From: Sorex araneus
Lineage: Eukaryota; Chordata; Mammalia; Eulipotyphla; Soricidae
DNA: 64,000 bases
Assembly: GCF_027595985.1 (NCBI RefSeq)
Contig: NC_073313.1
Coordinates: 215,576,066 to 215,640,065, forward strand
Direction of reading: 5' to 3'
Positions 46,001 to 57,980 of the stretch are shown here, one piece after another (position 1 is the first letter of the stretch; each line of letters begins with the position of its first letter). The position numbers and the translations under genes are program-made. Below the pieces are notes generated by a model. It searched no databases, was not told where the DNA came from, and saw only the letters and a list, made by a program, of their open reading frames with translations.

Positions 46001-46059
46001 GCAATCCAATCAAGCTTTATAATGACTTTATAATGAAGTCTATATTTGGGGGGTAACTA

Positions 46060-46690
46060 AATAGTAACACTCTTGATGGAAAACAGTACAGAGATTTCTC
46101 AAAAAAAAAAATAGAACTACCATATGATCCAGCAATTTCACTCCTAGGTATCTATCTCAAGAACACAAAACACTAATACATAAAGATATATGCACACTTG
46201 TGCTCCCTGTGATGCTACTTACATTAAGCCAAGATCTGGAAACAGCCTAAATTCCCAACAACAGATGAGCAGAGAAAGAAAGTGTGGATACTCTGTACTG
46301 TTTTCCATCAAGAGTGAATCAGTTTACGTTCCCACAAGAATAATGAGGGTTCCTTTTTCACAACATCCCTGCCAGCACTTCTGTTATTTTTCTTTTGGTT
46401 TTTGCCTCATACCTGTAGTGCTTAGAGGCTCCTGCTGGCTCAGTGCTTGGGCAACCATGAGCTGCCATAACTTAAATCCAGGGCTTTCTACATACAAGGC
46501 AAGTGCCCTATCATTAAGCCAAACCCTAACCCAACTTGTTCTGCTGCTTTGATAGATGCCATTTTCACTAGAGTGAGAAAATTTGCATTTCTTTGATGAT
46601 GAGCATATTTCAAATGTGACTACTGGCAATCTGTTGTGTCTTTTATGGAGAAGTGTCTGTTAAACTCCTCTCCCCATATATTAATGGAAA
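46060..46690. mobile_element. L1 ORF2 fragments in inverted arrangement
   Basis: 46069-46275 is L1 in plus orientation (gaactaccatatgatccagc, tttcactcctaggtatctat, ggaaacagcctaaattccc). From about 46290 to 46392, and again at 46546-46690, the sequence is L1 in minus orientation (ctgtactgttttccatc, cattttcactagagtgagaa, gagaagtgtctgttaaactc). The 24-bp segment at 46069-46092 reappears inverted at 46292-46315. The fragments are neighbours in L1, so this is a rearranged single insertion, itself split by a SINE. Confidence 0.8.
46393..46525 (-). mobile_element. SOR-type SINE nested in the L1 fragment
   Basis: Plus-strand tttttgcctcatacctgtag, gcttgggcaaccatgagctg and tacaaggcaagtgccctatc. The L1 sequence resumes after it. 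Confidence 0.75.
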
Positions 46691-46714
46691 AAAAATTTTT
46701 TTTTGTTAGATATA

Positions 46715-46965
46715 CGAACCGATAGCACAGTGGTTAGGGTGTTTGCCTTGCACGCAGCCGATCTGGATTCAATTCCCCTGTCCCTCTCAGAGAGCCTGGC
46801 AAGCTACCGAGAGTATCCCTCCCACATTGCAGAACCTGGCAAGCTACCCATAGTGTATTCAATATGCCAAAAACAGTAACAAGTCTCACAATGGAGACAT
46901 TACTATTGTCCGCACAATCAAATCGATGAACAATGGGAGGACAGTGCTACCATGCTACTAAATAG
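46715..46965 (+). mobile_element. SOR-headed SINE with RTE tail, complete
   Basis: Head accgatagcacagtggttag and ttgccttgcacgcagccgat, body tctcagagagcctggcaagc twice in variant form, tatgccaaaaacagtaacaa, tctcacaatggagacattac, and tail aaatcgatgaacaatgggag ending in gtgctaccatgctac. Confidence 0.9.
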
Positions 46966-47242
46966 TATCAACTGTAGAAGAAATTTTCTGTTTTACAAAA
47001 TTATTTTTAAAAATTTTTAATAATTTTAATACAATGTCATATACTTAGAAGGAATGACTGAATTAGAAAATGCCCATTTCTTCCCAAATGAGTTAAAGAA
47101 AGCACAATATGTTAAAACCATAACATGAGAGTGTTATTAAAAAACTATAAAAACTCACCAGGTCCTAAAGTTCTACCTAAAAACTTATCTACTAATTTCA
47201 AAAGCACACATTATAATGAAGAGATAAAAAGATAAGCTTCTG

Positions 47243-47470
47243 GGCCAGAGAGGTAGTACAGCAGATAGGGCGTTTGCCTTGAATGTGGCCAACCCAGGTT
47301 CAATCCCTAGCATCCCATATGGTCCCCCAAGCAATGCTAGGAGTGATTCCTGAGTGCAGAAGCAGGAAGAACCCCTGAGCATAGTTGGGTGTGACCCAAA
47401 AAGCCAAAAAAAAAAAAAGCCATAAAAAAGCAAAAAAAGGAAAAAAAAAAGCCAACAACAACAAAAAATT
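47243..47470 (+). mobile_element. SOR SINE with long A-rich tail
   Basis: gggccagagaggtagtacag, cagatagggcgtttgccttg, gttgggtgtgacccaaaaag, then a tail of A runs broken by GCC to about 47470. Confidence 0.9.
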
Positions 47471-47539
47471 ACTTCCTTGGCTCGTGGATAAATCAGCCTG
47501 GGGAAATCCTTAGCCTCAATGTAGGGAGTCATTTTACCT

Positions 47540-47905
47540 TACTGATCTTATCCTGTCACTATTTGTTTATCACTAGCTAACCCCATGCCACACCTAGCAA
47601 AGGTGGCCACTCCTAATCTTACTGATCTTATCCTATCACCATTTTTTTTTTCTATCACCATTTGTTGATCACTAGCTAATGCCCATGCCACACCCTGCAT
47701 TTCTATTGGGGGGTCCCCGGCATGCATACTATACCACCTCCTCCCAGCAGGGAGGTATAAATACTGTAAGTGCTATAAAATAAACACCTTTTCTCCCTCC
47801 TCCAGGCTCTGCGTCTGTTCATTTGGCTGCGTCCCCTTCTCAGCCCCATGAAGAGTTCTCCCTGCTGAACAGAACGAGACCTCCACATCGATTTCCACCC
47901 CTCAT
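47540..47905 (+). mobile_element. Probable solo LTR of an endogenous retrovirus
   Basis: A TATA box (tataaata at 47756-47763) is followed about 20 bp later by aataaa (47779-47784), as in LTR U3-R. The U3 part has a duplicated block (cttactgatcttatcct...cactagctaa...gccacacc at about 47540 and again at about 47618). No gag or pol sequence is attached. The boundaries are approximate, with no TSD fixed. Confidence 0.5.
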
Positions 47906-48466
47906 TACTGTAAGATAGTCAAGTATAACCTGAGATGGCAAGATATTGGTAAATCCAAAGTAAAATCACTTCTCACCACCTCTCCTGTTGTCAATCCTGT
48001 TTAAGTTACTATATATCACCTAGATTATACCACAGTTCACTTTAAAATTAGTCTCTTGGTTGTTCTGTTATCCACCTATACAATTTGTTCTTCTCTTGAC
48101 AGTGTACCCATTGTTAAAGTAAGTTATCTCACATTACTCGTGCGCTTCCAACTCCCAATTGACCTTCCCCTACTTTTCTCAGAATAAAATTTTTAATTAG
48201 ATAAGCATGTGAGATGAAGACCCTTCATGCTCAGGTGACCCCCCCACCCCACCTTTCACCTCAACTCTCACTAGCTTGCTAACTACACTCGGCACATGCT
48301 TCTCTTGCTCTGCCTTTCATACTTATTGTTCCTTTAAGATATTTTCCCTTCAGATATCCATGTAACCTCATCCTATTTCTTTCAGTTAGTTCTCTTCTAC
48401 AATTCCTCAGCCAATAAAACCTTTCCTTGACCATCTGTGTAAAACAGCACTTCCTTTTTCTTCGTT

Positions 48467-48627
48467 TTGTGTGGGGGCCACACCCAGTGGTGGTCAGGAC
48501 TTAATTCTGGCTAGGTTCTTGGGGTTCTTTCCTGTCAGGACTCAGAACAACATACGATGCAGGGATCAAACTTGGGTCAGCTACATGCAAGGTAAGTGTC
48601 TACCCATGTACTATTGCTTTGTTCCCA
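48467..48627 (-). mobile_element. SOR-type SINE
   Basis: Plus-strand gggggccacacccagtggtg, gggatcaaacttgggtcagc and tactattgctttgttccc. Confidence 0.8.
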
Positions 48628-48716
48628 AGACTTTCATCACATTCCCTGGTGGTATTGTATAATCATTTGATGTCACAGAAATATTTTTGATTCTTATTTC
48701 AACTACCATTTCTATG

Positions 48717-49030
48717 AACAAAATATTTGTGCCCTCCTTAAAGAAAATTCGCATGTTGAAATCTTAATCCCCAATATGAATCATTAGTAGGTGTGACTTT
48801 GAGGTGTAATTAGAAGATGAAGGTGAGTACCCATTAGGATTAATGCTTATAATCTAAGAAAGCACTTTATTCTTTCTACTACATGTCACAAAAGAACTCT
48901 CATCAGAATCTAACGATGCTGGTAGCTTAATCTTGAACTTACACAACTTCCAGAGACATGAAAATACAGTTCTTTTTAATATAAGTCACTTGGTCTATGA
49001 TACTTTAATATATATTTTCAACAGACTCTA
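48717..49030 (+). mobile_element. Ancient MaLR-type LTR (MLT1/MST-like)
   Basis: Follows the well-known MaLR LTR start: attcgcatgttgaaatctta, atccccaatatgaatcatta, aggtgtgactttgaggtgta, attagaagatgaaggtgagt, cattaggattaatgcttata. The tail fades after about 49030. Confidence 0.75.
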
Positions 49031-49584
49031 TACCTCTACTAATCAAGATCAAAAACGCGTTGTTCTGCTCTCTGTTACATTTACCAGGTATCAGAATAGC
49101 ATTAAGCACACAGTAGAAAACCAATAAATATATACAATTAACTGTCTTTTTAAAAATGTCAAATTTAAAATAAAGTATAAGACTAATTCCAACTGTCTTA
49201 CGTAAATTATTAATACATCAGTAATTTTAGCAAAACAAATAAAAAACTGTACCTAGACTATTTTTTAAAGTACTCTGATGTAAAATAAACCCAGAAACAT
49301 AAAATATAATTTATATCTGCCTATCTGTTTTTTTAAAATTAAGTCAACATAAGAATCAAAGATATATCTAAAATAATTTTTGCGGGGGTATGGTGCCACC
49401 AGTAGGTAAACCTGTACCTATGGGGTGAGTGCATCAGCAGCTTGATGAGACCTTCACCTTACAGATACCCCAAATTTGCTGCTGTGCATTTGGCCAGACC
49501 CCAACAACTTGGGGTCAAGTTTTCCAAGAATTAAATGGCCAAAAGTTAGGTATATGGGAAACACACCCACAAACCACTTCTGGC
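49031..49584. other. Intron 2, no recognisable element
   Basis: AT-rich unique sequence. The G-rich run tgcgggggtatggtgccacc at 49380 and the following 200 bp resemble no family I can name. Confidence 0.4.
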
Positions 49585-51010
49585 TCAGCTATATAAGCTC
49601 ATTTATTGGCCATATTTCAGAGGCCCATAAATCTTGAAAGAGATCAAAAGATGCAGTTAGGCCCTGTAGCACAAAAGAGATAAGTGGGAACCCACAACTG
49701 AGAGCCCCAGGCTCACTTGGATCAGAACTTGGTCTCCTCCCTCCAGGTACCCAGTTTTCCAATAGTTTGGCAGTCACACCCACAAACTTCCCCTGGCTCC
49801 ATGTAATCTCATCAATGGCCAAGACCCAGAGACTATAAACTAAAGCTTCCAGAACAGAGCACCAAAGAATGCCCTGACCCCATGCCAGGCTGTCTCCACC
49901 AGGGTACCTCGGAGGGGGAGCGGGTTGAGTATCCCTCTTTGACCCAAGCAGAACTCCGGCAGCCAAAAACCTCCAGAACCCAACCACCACCACGTCCAAG
50001 GCCACTCTCCACATGCTCGGACAAGCCTCACCCAAGAGGGCATGAGCCTCACCCCAAATGGATAAACCTCACCAGAGAGCAGACCGGCAGGAAAACCGAG
50101 ATATGCAGGAACCCGTGACTGAGATCTCTAAGACTGCTCGGATGGGGACTGGGCCTCTTTCCCCAGGTCCCCAGTTTTTGAGTAGTTGGCAGTCACACCC
50201 ACAAACATGCTCCTGGCGCCATGTAATCTCATCAATGACCAAGGCCCAGAGCCTATAAACTAAAGCTTCCAGAAGAGAGTGCCAAAGAATGCCCTGGCCC
50301 CGTGCCAGGCTGTCTCCACCAGGGCACCTCGGAAGGGGGGACGGGTTGAGTTTCCTTCCCTGAACCAAGCAGAACTCCAGCAGCTGAAAACTTCCAGAAC
50401 TCAACTACCACCATGTTCAAGGCCACTCTCCACATGCTCAGACAAGCCTCACCCAAGAGCGTACAAGCCTCACCCAAAATGGGATGAACTTCACCAGAGT
50501 GGATCAGCAGGAAATATGTGGGAACCTATGACTGGGATCTCCAAGCCTGGTTGGATCAGGACTGGGCATCCTCCCACCAGGTCTCCAGTTTTCCAGAAGC
50601 TTGGCAGTCACACCCATAAACTGGCCCTGGCGCCAAGTAATCTCATCAATGGTCAAGACCTAGAGCCTATAAACTAAAGCTCCTGGAAGAGAATGATGCA
50701 AAATTTCCTGGACATTGTATTCTATCCATAACAAGCAATACAAATCATCTAGCATTGCCTTTTCGGCAAGTTTGAGTGGTGGTGAAACTGGTGTCAAAAT
50801 ATCAAATGTAACCAAAGTAGAGAGAGAGTATGGGGGAAATTGTCTGCCACACAAGCAGAGGAAGGGTTGGAACTGGGAGGGAGAGGGAATACTGGGGATT
50901 TTGGTGGTGGAAAGTGTGCGCTGGTGAAGGATGGGTGTTTGATGATAATATGATCATAGGTCAAACATGAAAGCTTTGTAGCTGTATCTTACGGTGAATC
51001 AAAAAAAGGG
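49585..51010 (+). mobile_element. Three-unit tandem array of the GC-rich monomer with an L1-like 3' end
   Basis: The landmark gtttt(c/t)...gg-cagtcacacccacaaac recurs at about 49755, 50172 and 50590, a period of about 418 bp. Each unit contains aga-ctataaactaaagctt, gccaggctgtctccaccagg, aagcagaactccggcag-like text, ccaaggccactctccacatg and cctcacccaagag. After the third landmark the sequence becomes gacattgtattctatccata, tgccttttcggca, ggaaagtgtgcgctggtgaa and ends cggtgaatcaaaaaaag. The long open frames (for example 50279-50677 plus, 49589-50035 minus) follow the GC-rich units and have no recognisable domain. Confidence 0.78.
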
Positions 51011-52655
51011 GGGGAATAATAATAAAATAACAAAATAAAGTTAACATTCAGAATAGAATTTTAAAAAAAGTAATATGGACTTCATGCCCAATTCAATCAA
51101 TTTAATCAATAGCTGAATAAATAGCAGTACTCCTACATTATTAAATAAATAAATAAAATAAATTTTGCCACATCTAAATCCTGTAACACTTTAGCAGAAA
51201 AATCTATTACTATTTCCAAGTGAATATTTTTAAAACTAGAAGTAATTTAATTCCACATTTTCCCATACCTATAAGTTTTAAAACAAAGAAAAATTATATT
51301 TAAAATATGATGATAAAATTTTGTTAGGTTTGTAACAGCAATGAAAATAACACTAACTCTTTTGCTCCAAATCACTTTGCCTTCCAGAAATAAGCCCACC
51401 AATGATGATAAAAATCACCGTAGGCCTGCAGTCTTAAGTCTCCTGGTCACAAGTTTGTTTTGAAAAGCAACCTCAATTAGTCTACAATTGCCTTGGTTCT
51501 CAGTCCTTTTGGAAATATCTCTATTCATACTAGGGACAGATCTTTTTAGCATGCCAGTTTGCAACAAACCAGTAATGTAAAACAGAATGACCAACTGTTC
51601 CTCTGTAAAAAATGTGCTAATATGTACTAGTTTAAACTTGATCTATCAGTGAGCCAATGAACCATGAAGGGTGAGGGTTAATCAGCGAATTTTCTGAACA
51701 AAGCCTCATGAGAGCAACAGGGACTCCACTTCCAGATTCACATCTGTGCTGTTTTGAGTGGAGCATGATAGAAACTGCACGGTGCTCATCAAAGTTAAGA
51801 GTCCAGAACCTTGTCTGAGTCTTGTGTATATTCACAGCCAATTTATACAGAAAAGCAACCAAATGGTTGAAAAGATAAAACCCACAAACAGGATATAAAG
51901 ACCTCAGTTAGCTGCAGCTCTCTGGAGCTATTAATATTAAACTATGCTCAGTTAATGTGTAACAACCCTTCACACATAAGATTTGACAACTTATCAGTAG
52001 CGCTCAGAGTTGGAGGTATTTTACATTAGATGGTTTATGTTAAAATGCATTAATTTTACTCTATTACTAGCAAAGTTTATGGATGTGCCTTACAAATACA
52101 GAATATAATCTATGGAGAATTTAACGTAATAGCAAGCATAATAACATCTAAGTTCATATAAAGCCTGAATGTGGGTTGTGAAATCTATTTAACAACTAAA
52201 CCTGACTAAACAGCATTCAGTGCAAAGAATCACCCATTGTGGGGACCAATCACCTCCATATGACAGTATTTAAATGATAACACTCAAAACTACACAGATG
52301 AACAAGGAGAATAAGAGAATAGAGATTTTCCCAATTTTCTCTTCTTTTTTTTGAACTCTGTCTTCATGGCACCTAGATATGATAACATACTTGATATGAT
52401 GTCACTCTTTATGACTTTACTGGCTCTTGTTTTATACCACAGCTGTAGTACTGTTCTTCAGGATGTACAGATGAGAATGTTCCTTGTACAATTAAGAATA
52501 ATGTGTATTCAGTTTTTATTTTTCAGAGGAAAGTTGGGAGGGAGTCCTCTAAAGGTATAGTAAGCCTACCTATTCTAACCTCTTAAGTTAAGGTCGCTGT
52601 TCCTTACTCATTTTACTTTCTTCTGACCAGTCCCATAGTGAGAATAAATTTTTAT
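51011..52655. other. Intron 2, no recognisable repeat or gene
   Basis: About 1.6 kb. The left part (51011-51170) resembles the sequence right of the 21735 copy (acttcatgcccaattcaatc also at about 21800), so the two L1-tailed copies share extra 3' flank. Beyond that nothing is recognisable. Confidence 0.45.
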
Positions 52656-54140
52656 TTATTATTTAAAAATTCACAGGGTAAATAATTTCTCCCAGTTTGT
52701 GGACTTTCTTTTAATTCTGGTCATCATGTGCTTTGACGTGCAGAAGCTCCTTAATTTAATGTAGTCCTATTTGTTTGCCTTTGCTTTCATTTGTTGTTTT
52801 CCATTGCTTATTCAGTGATATTTCATTCTAAAAGATGTCTCTAGCCTCAATGTCATGAAGAGTTCTTCCCATTTCTCACGATATTCCTTAACAATTCATG
52901 TCTGATATCAAGGAAATCAATCCGTTTTGATTTAAATTTTGTGCATGGTGTTAGAAAAAGGTATGAGTTCATTGTTCTTGCATGTGGCCAACCAACTTTC
53001 CCAGAACCACGTAAGAACATTTTCTTACTGCAATTCATATTTTTGCTTCTTTATTGAATATTAATAAGCATATACCTATGGGTCTGTCTATATTTTCTAT
53101 TCCACTGATATCAGGGTCTGCCCTTATTCCAGTACCATAATGGTTTATTTACTATCACTTTGTAGTGCAGTTTGAAGTTTGTGAATGTGACAGTACCCGA
53201 TCTCTCTCCTGAGTATTGCTTTGGTTATTGCGGAGTAGGGTTTATTGTTCCATGTAAATTTCGGGATTGTTTTATTTATTTATTTATTTATTTGTGCTTT
53301 GGATCACACCCAGCGATGCTCAGGAGTTACTCATGGATCTTCACTCAGGAATAACTCCTGGCAATGCTCAGAGGACCATATGGAATGTTGGAATCGAACC
53401 TGGGTCAGCTTCATGCAAGGCAAACACTCTAACTGCTGTACTATTACTCCAACCCCAATTTCAGGAGTGTTTAATCTATTTATTTGAAAAATATCATGGG
53501 TATTCTTATAGAGACTGCATTGAATATGTGTAATGTTTTAAGCAGAACTACCATTTTGATGATGTCAATCTTCCAATCAATGAGCAGGGGATATGTTTCA
53601 ATTTCCTAGTGTCCTTTTTTAAATTAAGTATTATGCAGTGTTCTTTATATAGGTTTTTTACTTCTGATTATCATATAAAGAATTGATATTCATATATAAA
53701 GCACTGGTAGAACTTTACAAGAAAAAAGCATCCAATCCTACCAAAATATGGGGAGAAGAGATGAACATATTAATCCTTGAGCATGTTATAGAATTTTATG
53801 CTTACTTTTTTTACTTAGTTTATATTAAGAACAGTTTTCTCTTATAAAATATTGCACAAAATAAAAATAAAATAAAATGAAATAAAAACAAAAATAAACT
53901 TCCTCAAAGAAGAAATACAAATGGCTAAAAGGCATATGAAAAAAAATGCTTATTGTTACTAATCATCAGGGAAATGTAAATCAAAAAAACAATGAGATAT
54001 TATATTTAATATGGTATTGCAATTACTTGCCATAGCAATTACGCAAGCAAAAGATATTAAGGGCATCCAGATATGAAAGGAAAAAGTCAAGTTCTCACTA
54101 TTTGCAGATAGCACAATATTATATTTTCAACAATTATCTT
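52656..54140. mobile_element. L1 mosaic: minus then plus fragments, interrupted by a SINE
   Basis: 52656-53270 and 53456-53650 are L1 in minus orientation (acgtgcagaagctccttaat, gcatggtgttagaaaaaggt, ttgcatgtggccaaccaact, gagtattgctttggttattg, actgcattgaatatg). 53680-54140 contains L1 in plus orientation (aatatggggagaagagatga, agaagaaatacaaatggcta, atcatcagggaaatgtaaat, gaaaaagtcaagttctcact, tttgcagatagcac, where the RT box FADD reads FADS). The order is scrambled, so more than one L1 insertion or a rearrangement is involved. Confidence 0.75.
53271..53455 (-). mobile_element. SOR SINE nested in L1
   Basis: Plus-strand (TTTA)n tail, then ttggatcacacccagcgatg, ggaccatatggaatgttgga, gaatcgaacctgggtcagct and tattactccaacccc. 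Similar flanks (aatttcgggattgttt and aatttcaggagtgttt) fit a diverged TSD. Confidence 0.85.
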
Positions 54141-54797
54141 TGCAACTTGAAATATACAATAATTACTTTAGGAAAGTTAATTTTTTTCTGCTTAGAACTT
54201 GATCAGAGTTAATTTTAAAAACTAGCACATAATTAAGGCTAATTTTACTTAAAAAAACATTGCCTAAAAACCAAAGAGATATCCACACAAATGTCTCAAG
54301 ACCTGAGAAGGAGGAACACTAGGGCAGAACATTATCCTAGTTGACCAGTGAAGAGACAGGAAATTCATCAAAAATGCCAATTACTTCTTTAAAAGAAAAA
54401 CATGAAAATACAGAATAATAAAAGAGTATAACATGATGATATTACTCAAATATATTTGTAAAAAGAATTCCTTTAATCTATCAGAAGATAAAGTAAATGC
54501 ATGTATAAAACATTTTAGAATCTGGTGAAGCAACTATGTATTTAACACTTCAAAAATGGTGACATTATAAAATATTACAGAATAATCTCACAAGCATATT
54601 TTAACTCAATGTTTTTACTAGTTGTAAAGATTTTGTAAAGATTTTCATAAAGTAACCTCTGAATCACATATAAGTAATTAGGTGTTATCTTTAAGATCAT
54701 TTAAATGATCTGAGGGGGAAAATATAATAATACTTTAATTTTACAGGGATGTGTTCAGTTGTAAAAATGAAAATTCTTGAAAAATTTTATGTACTGA

Positions 54798-55116
54798 GCT
54801 ACATATCTCTTCATTTCCAGCAATGAAAAAGTAATTATCAAATGTAGTAGGTCTGTCTCTCTTGGTTGGAAACTCTAACAACTATAGTGAGTTTTGTGTT
54901 GAATTATGGAATGTAATCAAGGTAAAGAAAAAATGAAGTGAAATTCATTAGTTATACAGTAGGGGGTAGGGGGTGGGGGCGGGGGGTATACTGGGGTTTC
55001 TGGTGGTGGAATATGGGCACTGGTGAAGGGATGGGTGTTTGAATATTGTATAACTGACATATAAACCTGCGAACTTTGTAACTTTCCACATGGTGATTTA
55101 ATAAAAAGTTTTAAAA
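54798..55116 (+). mobile_element. L1-tailed retroposon, short form with 17-bp TSD
   Basis: TSD aaaattttatgtactga at 54781-54797 and 55117-55133. Starts gctacatatctcttcatttc and holds the shared body (agcaatgaaaaagtaattat, gtgagttttgtgttgaatta), a G-rich tract, then ggtggtggaatatgggcact through catggtgatttaataaaaag. It lacks the GC-rich head of 32149-32761 but matches its last ~330 bp. Confidence 0.85.
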
Positions 55117-55133
55117 AAAATTTTATGTACTGA

Positions 55134-55949
55134 AACATATGTTACCAGAGAAAACTGAGCTTGCTTGCAGTAGAAGTAGCAAGAACAGAGTTTGTGCAGA
55201 ACTGTTACATTAGGAAGAAAGAGAACTCGGTTCAATTATGTTCAATTAGTTTGAACATTATTAGGTTCAATTCAGAAATATAAATGAGCAACTAGAAATA
55301 CAGAGCCATTGAGCAGATTGGAGGTTCATATGTGAGATATTTAATAAATGGAAACAATAGGAATAAGGGGATTAATAGATAAAGGCACCTAAACAAAATT
55401 CTAAATAGGAGTCTTTTTTTTTTCTAAATAGGAGTCTTACTGAAGGAAGTTCTGTGAGAAAATGATCATTGGATCAGAGTAATTGGATTATGGAAAAACC
55501 TGCCCAGATAATGAGGGTTGTTAAATAAGAAGGGAGGAGTTCTAATGTTTAACAGTGTCCTTACTAAAAATAAATTTTGTGATAAAATGCATATATAGGC
55601 CTAGAAGGCATGGAAGCCTGATACTTTTATAAAATTAGCATCTACCCCACATGAAAACGATTAGTGCAGTTCTTAAAGTGTAACACTTCAATATATTAAA
55701 AAAAAACTAAGATAATTTTGAAGAATATTTTACTTCAAAATGCTTACTCCTACATGATTTACATTTGGAACTGAGAGCTACCTATAACCAAATTTCACCA
55801 CACAAGTTCTGGCTAACACATCAGTTAATTCCGAGTCTATTTAAACATGTAAATTACCCTCAGTAAAAATACCAAGCATTTTTTCTACATATGAAAAGCT
55901 GATACTTAAACACACAGCTAATAATTAACCTCAAAAATTCATAGGAGAA
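55134..55949. other. Intron 2, unique AT-rich sequence
   Basis: Nothing recognisable apart from a short local duplication, ctaaataggagtctt, repeated at about 55402 and 55424. Confidence 0.45.
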
Positions 55950-56108
55950 GGTCAGAGCAATAGTACAAGTAGGGTGTTCGCCTTGCACATGTCAGGCCCA
56001 GGTTCAATCCCCAGCATCCCATAAATTTCCCTGAGCACCACCAGGAATAGTTCCTGAGTGCAGAGCCAGGAGTGACCCCTGAGTATGGTGTATGGTTGGA
56101 TGTGTCAT
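55950..56108 (+). mobile_element. SOR SINE
   Basis: ggtcagagcaatagtacaag, gttcgccttgcacatgtcag, ggttcaatccccagcatccc and gccaggagtgacccctgagt. Confidence 0.88.
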
Positions 56109-56166
56109 ATACATATATGACATATATATGTATATACACACACAAACACATACATACATATATATA
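56109..56166 (+). repeat. (TA)n/(CA)n tract at a SINE tail
   Basis: Alternating TA with ACACAC stretches immediately following the SINE at 55950. Confidence 0.85.
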
Positions 56167-56741
56167 ACTGAAAACAAAAACCTGCGAGAGAAATTGGTAC
56201 TACCAAAGATTGAAATATACTACCGTTTCTTTAAATAAAACACTGACATTTGAGTAAAACTTAGTAAGTTTAGAAAATAAATCTAATAACATATAGAAAA
56301 TTTGTTGGTAAGCTGATATGTGATATAAGTGGTTATCATAAAACTCTGGGGGAAATATAGCATTTAATAAATGGTGTTGGGACAACTGGAAAATTATTTG
56401 TAAGTAATTTTAATTATTTAAAAGTTTGTAAAATTCTTGATCCTAAAGGATTGTGACAGAGATTATATGAGTTAGTTTATGTTAAAAGACAGTAGAACAG
56501 TATCTACTACACACTAGATAAGCAATATAATCATCAAACTTCACCAATATTCATTGAGCTAGATATTGGCAAGCATATGCAAAAGAAACAACATTTACTG
56601 ATTATAAACCATGTGTAAAATTCCAACCCAAATGCTTGTAAAACATGAATTCTTAAGATATTATATTTAATAAGCCAACAATTAGCTTAGCTATGTAAGC
56701 CAATAATCACATGTTCTATCAATGGTGTAAAAAATGCTACC

Positions 56742-56884
56742 AGGTGCCAGAAAAATACAACAGAGGTTAAGGTATGTGCCTTGTACTGGTCTACTCTGGT
56801 TTGATCCCTGGAACCACATGTAATCCCCTGAGTATCACTGGAGCAATCCCTGAGCACAGAACCAGGAGAAAGCCCTGACTCCTC
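56742..56884 (+). mobile_element. SOR-type SINE, old
   Basis: gccagaaaaatacaacagag, ggtttgatccctggaaccac and accaggagaaagccctgact. Confidence 0.75.
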
Positions 56885-57282
56885 CATTAGTATAAGAAAT
56901 CACCCCTTACTCCACCACAAAAGAAGTGCCGCCAAACCTGAAAAGGGAAGTCTGATTTTTCTGTGTGGCTCAGCTTTGCAAAGGATTTGCTTACTGCAGC
57001 AGGCCTTGAACTGCAAACTGGATCTCACTGAATAAACAAAGATGAGGGGCATCTTAACAAGATGGAAGTTCCAAGGTCGGTCACCCACTCTGTGGGAAGG
57101 CACCAAAGTTCAGGAGAATATAGCCTACCAATAAAAGTAGCAAAGAGCACAGGAATCTGAGCAAACAATTGCTCCCACAAATTTGTTCATCTCTCTTCAG
57201 AGAACAACAAAAGTGGATAAACGGAAGAAGCACAAAGTTTACTCTTCTAGAATACATAAAATGTATTTCTCTTTTAACAATT

Positions 57283-57529
57283 GTATCACTGTATCACTAT
57301 CATCCTGTTGCTCATCGGTTTGCTTGAGCAAGCACCAGTAACGTCTCCATCGTGAAACTTGTTACTGTTTTTGGCATATCGAATATGCCACGGGTAGCTT
57401 GCCAGGGTCAGCCATGTGGGCAAGATACTCTTTGTAGCTTGTCGGGCTCTCCAAGGGGGACAGAGGAATCGAACCTGGGTCGGCCACATACAAGGCATAT
57501 GCCCTACCCTCTGTGCTATCGCTCCAGCC
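57283..57529 (-). mobile_element. SOR-headed SINE with RTE tail, complete with 14-bp TSD
   Basis: TSD ctcttttaacaatt at 57269-57282 and 57530-57543. Plus-strand order: gtatcactgtatcactatca (tail), gtaacgtctccatcgtgaaa, ttactgtttttggcatatcg, cgggtagcttgccagggtca, gaatcgaacctgggtcggcc, gctatcgctccagccc (head). With 6914-7153 it is the best-preserved member. Confidence 0.95.
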
Positions 57530-57980
57530 CTCTTTTAACAATTATAAAAATAAAATATTGATTCAAAAATATTTCAATTCATTCAATATATACCCAACCT
57601 GTCTCAAACAGCAACCAAAAATTCATACAAATTTCTAATAAATTTCCTGGAGTTACATGGAGTATTTATATAAATACCATGTCATTATCATTAATGGAGT
57701 CTAATGAATGCCAGGGGGCTTAATAATAATTTGTCACTTAATAGAATATATTATGTATTTTCTACTTATGCATACTGTGAGAAGGCTGCTTTATCACTTC
57801 TTACTTCATTTCTTTGTAGGGAAAAATTGTTCAATGATAATTTATTATATCTCATATAAAGACTTGTTTGAACTTTTAATATCTTCTGCAGTCTTACAGC
57901 ACTTAAGATTTTCTGAGGAAATTCTACTAAACCTAAAGTCTGGAATTAAGTCTCATACCAGTATAATAAAAAGGTCTGTC

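Noticed and set aside
49589..50404. Open frames of 148 and 111 codons on the minus strand, and several on the plus strand
   Set aside because: They track the tandem monomers and reflect GC-rich repeats with few stops. There is no domain, conserved start or splice context.
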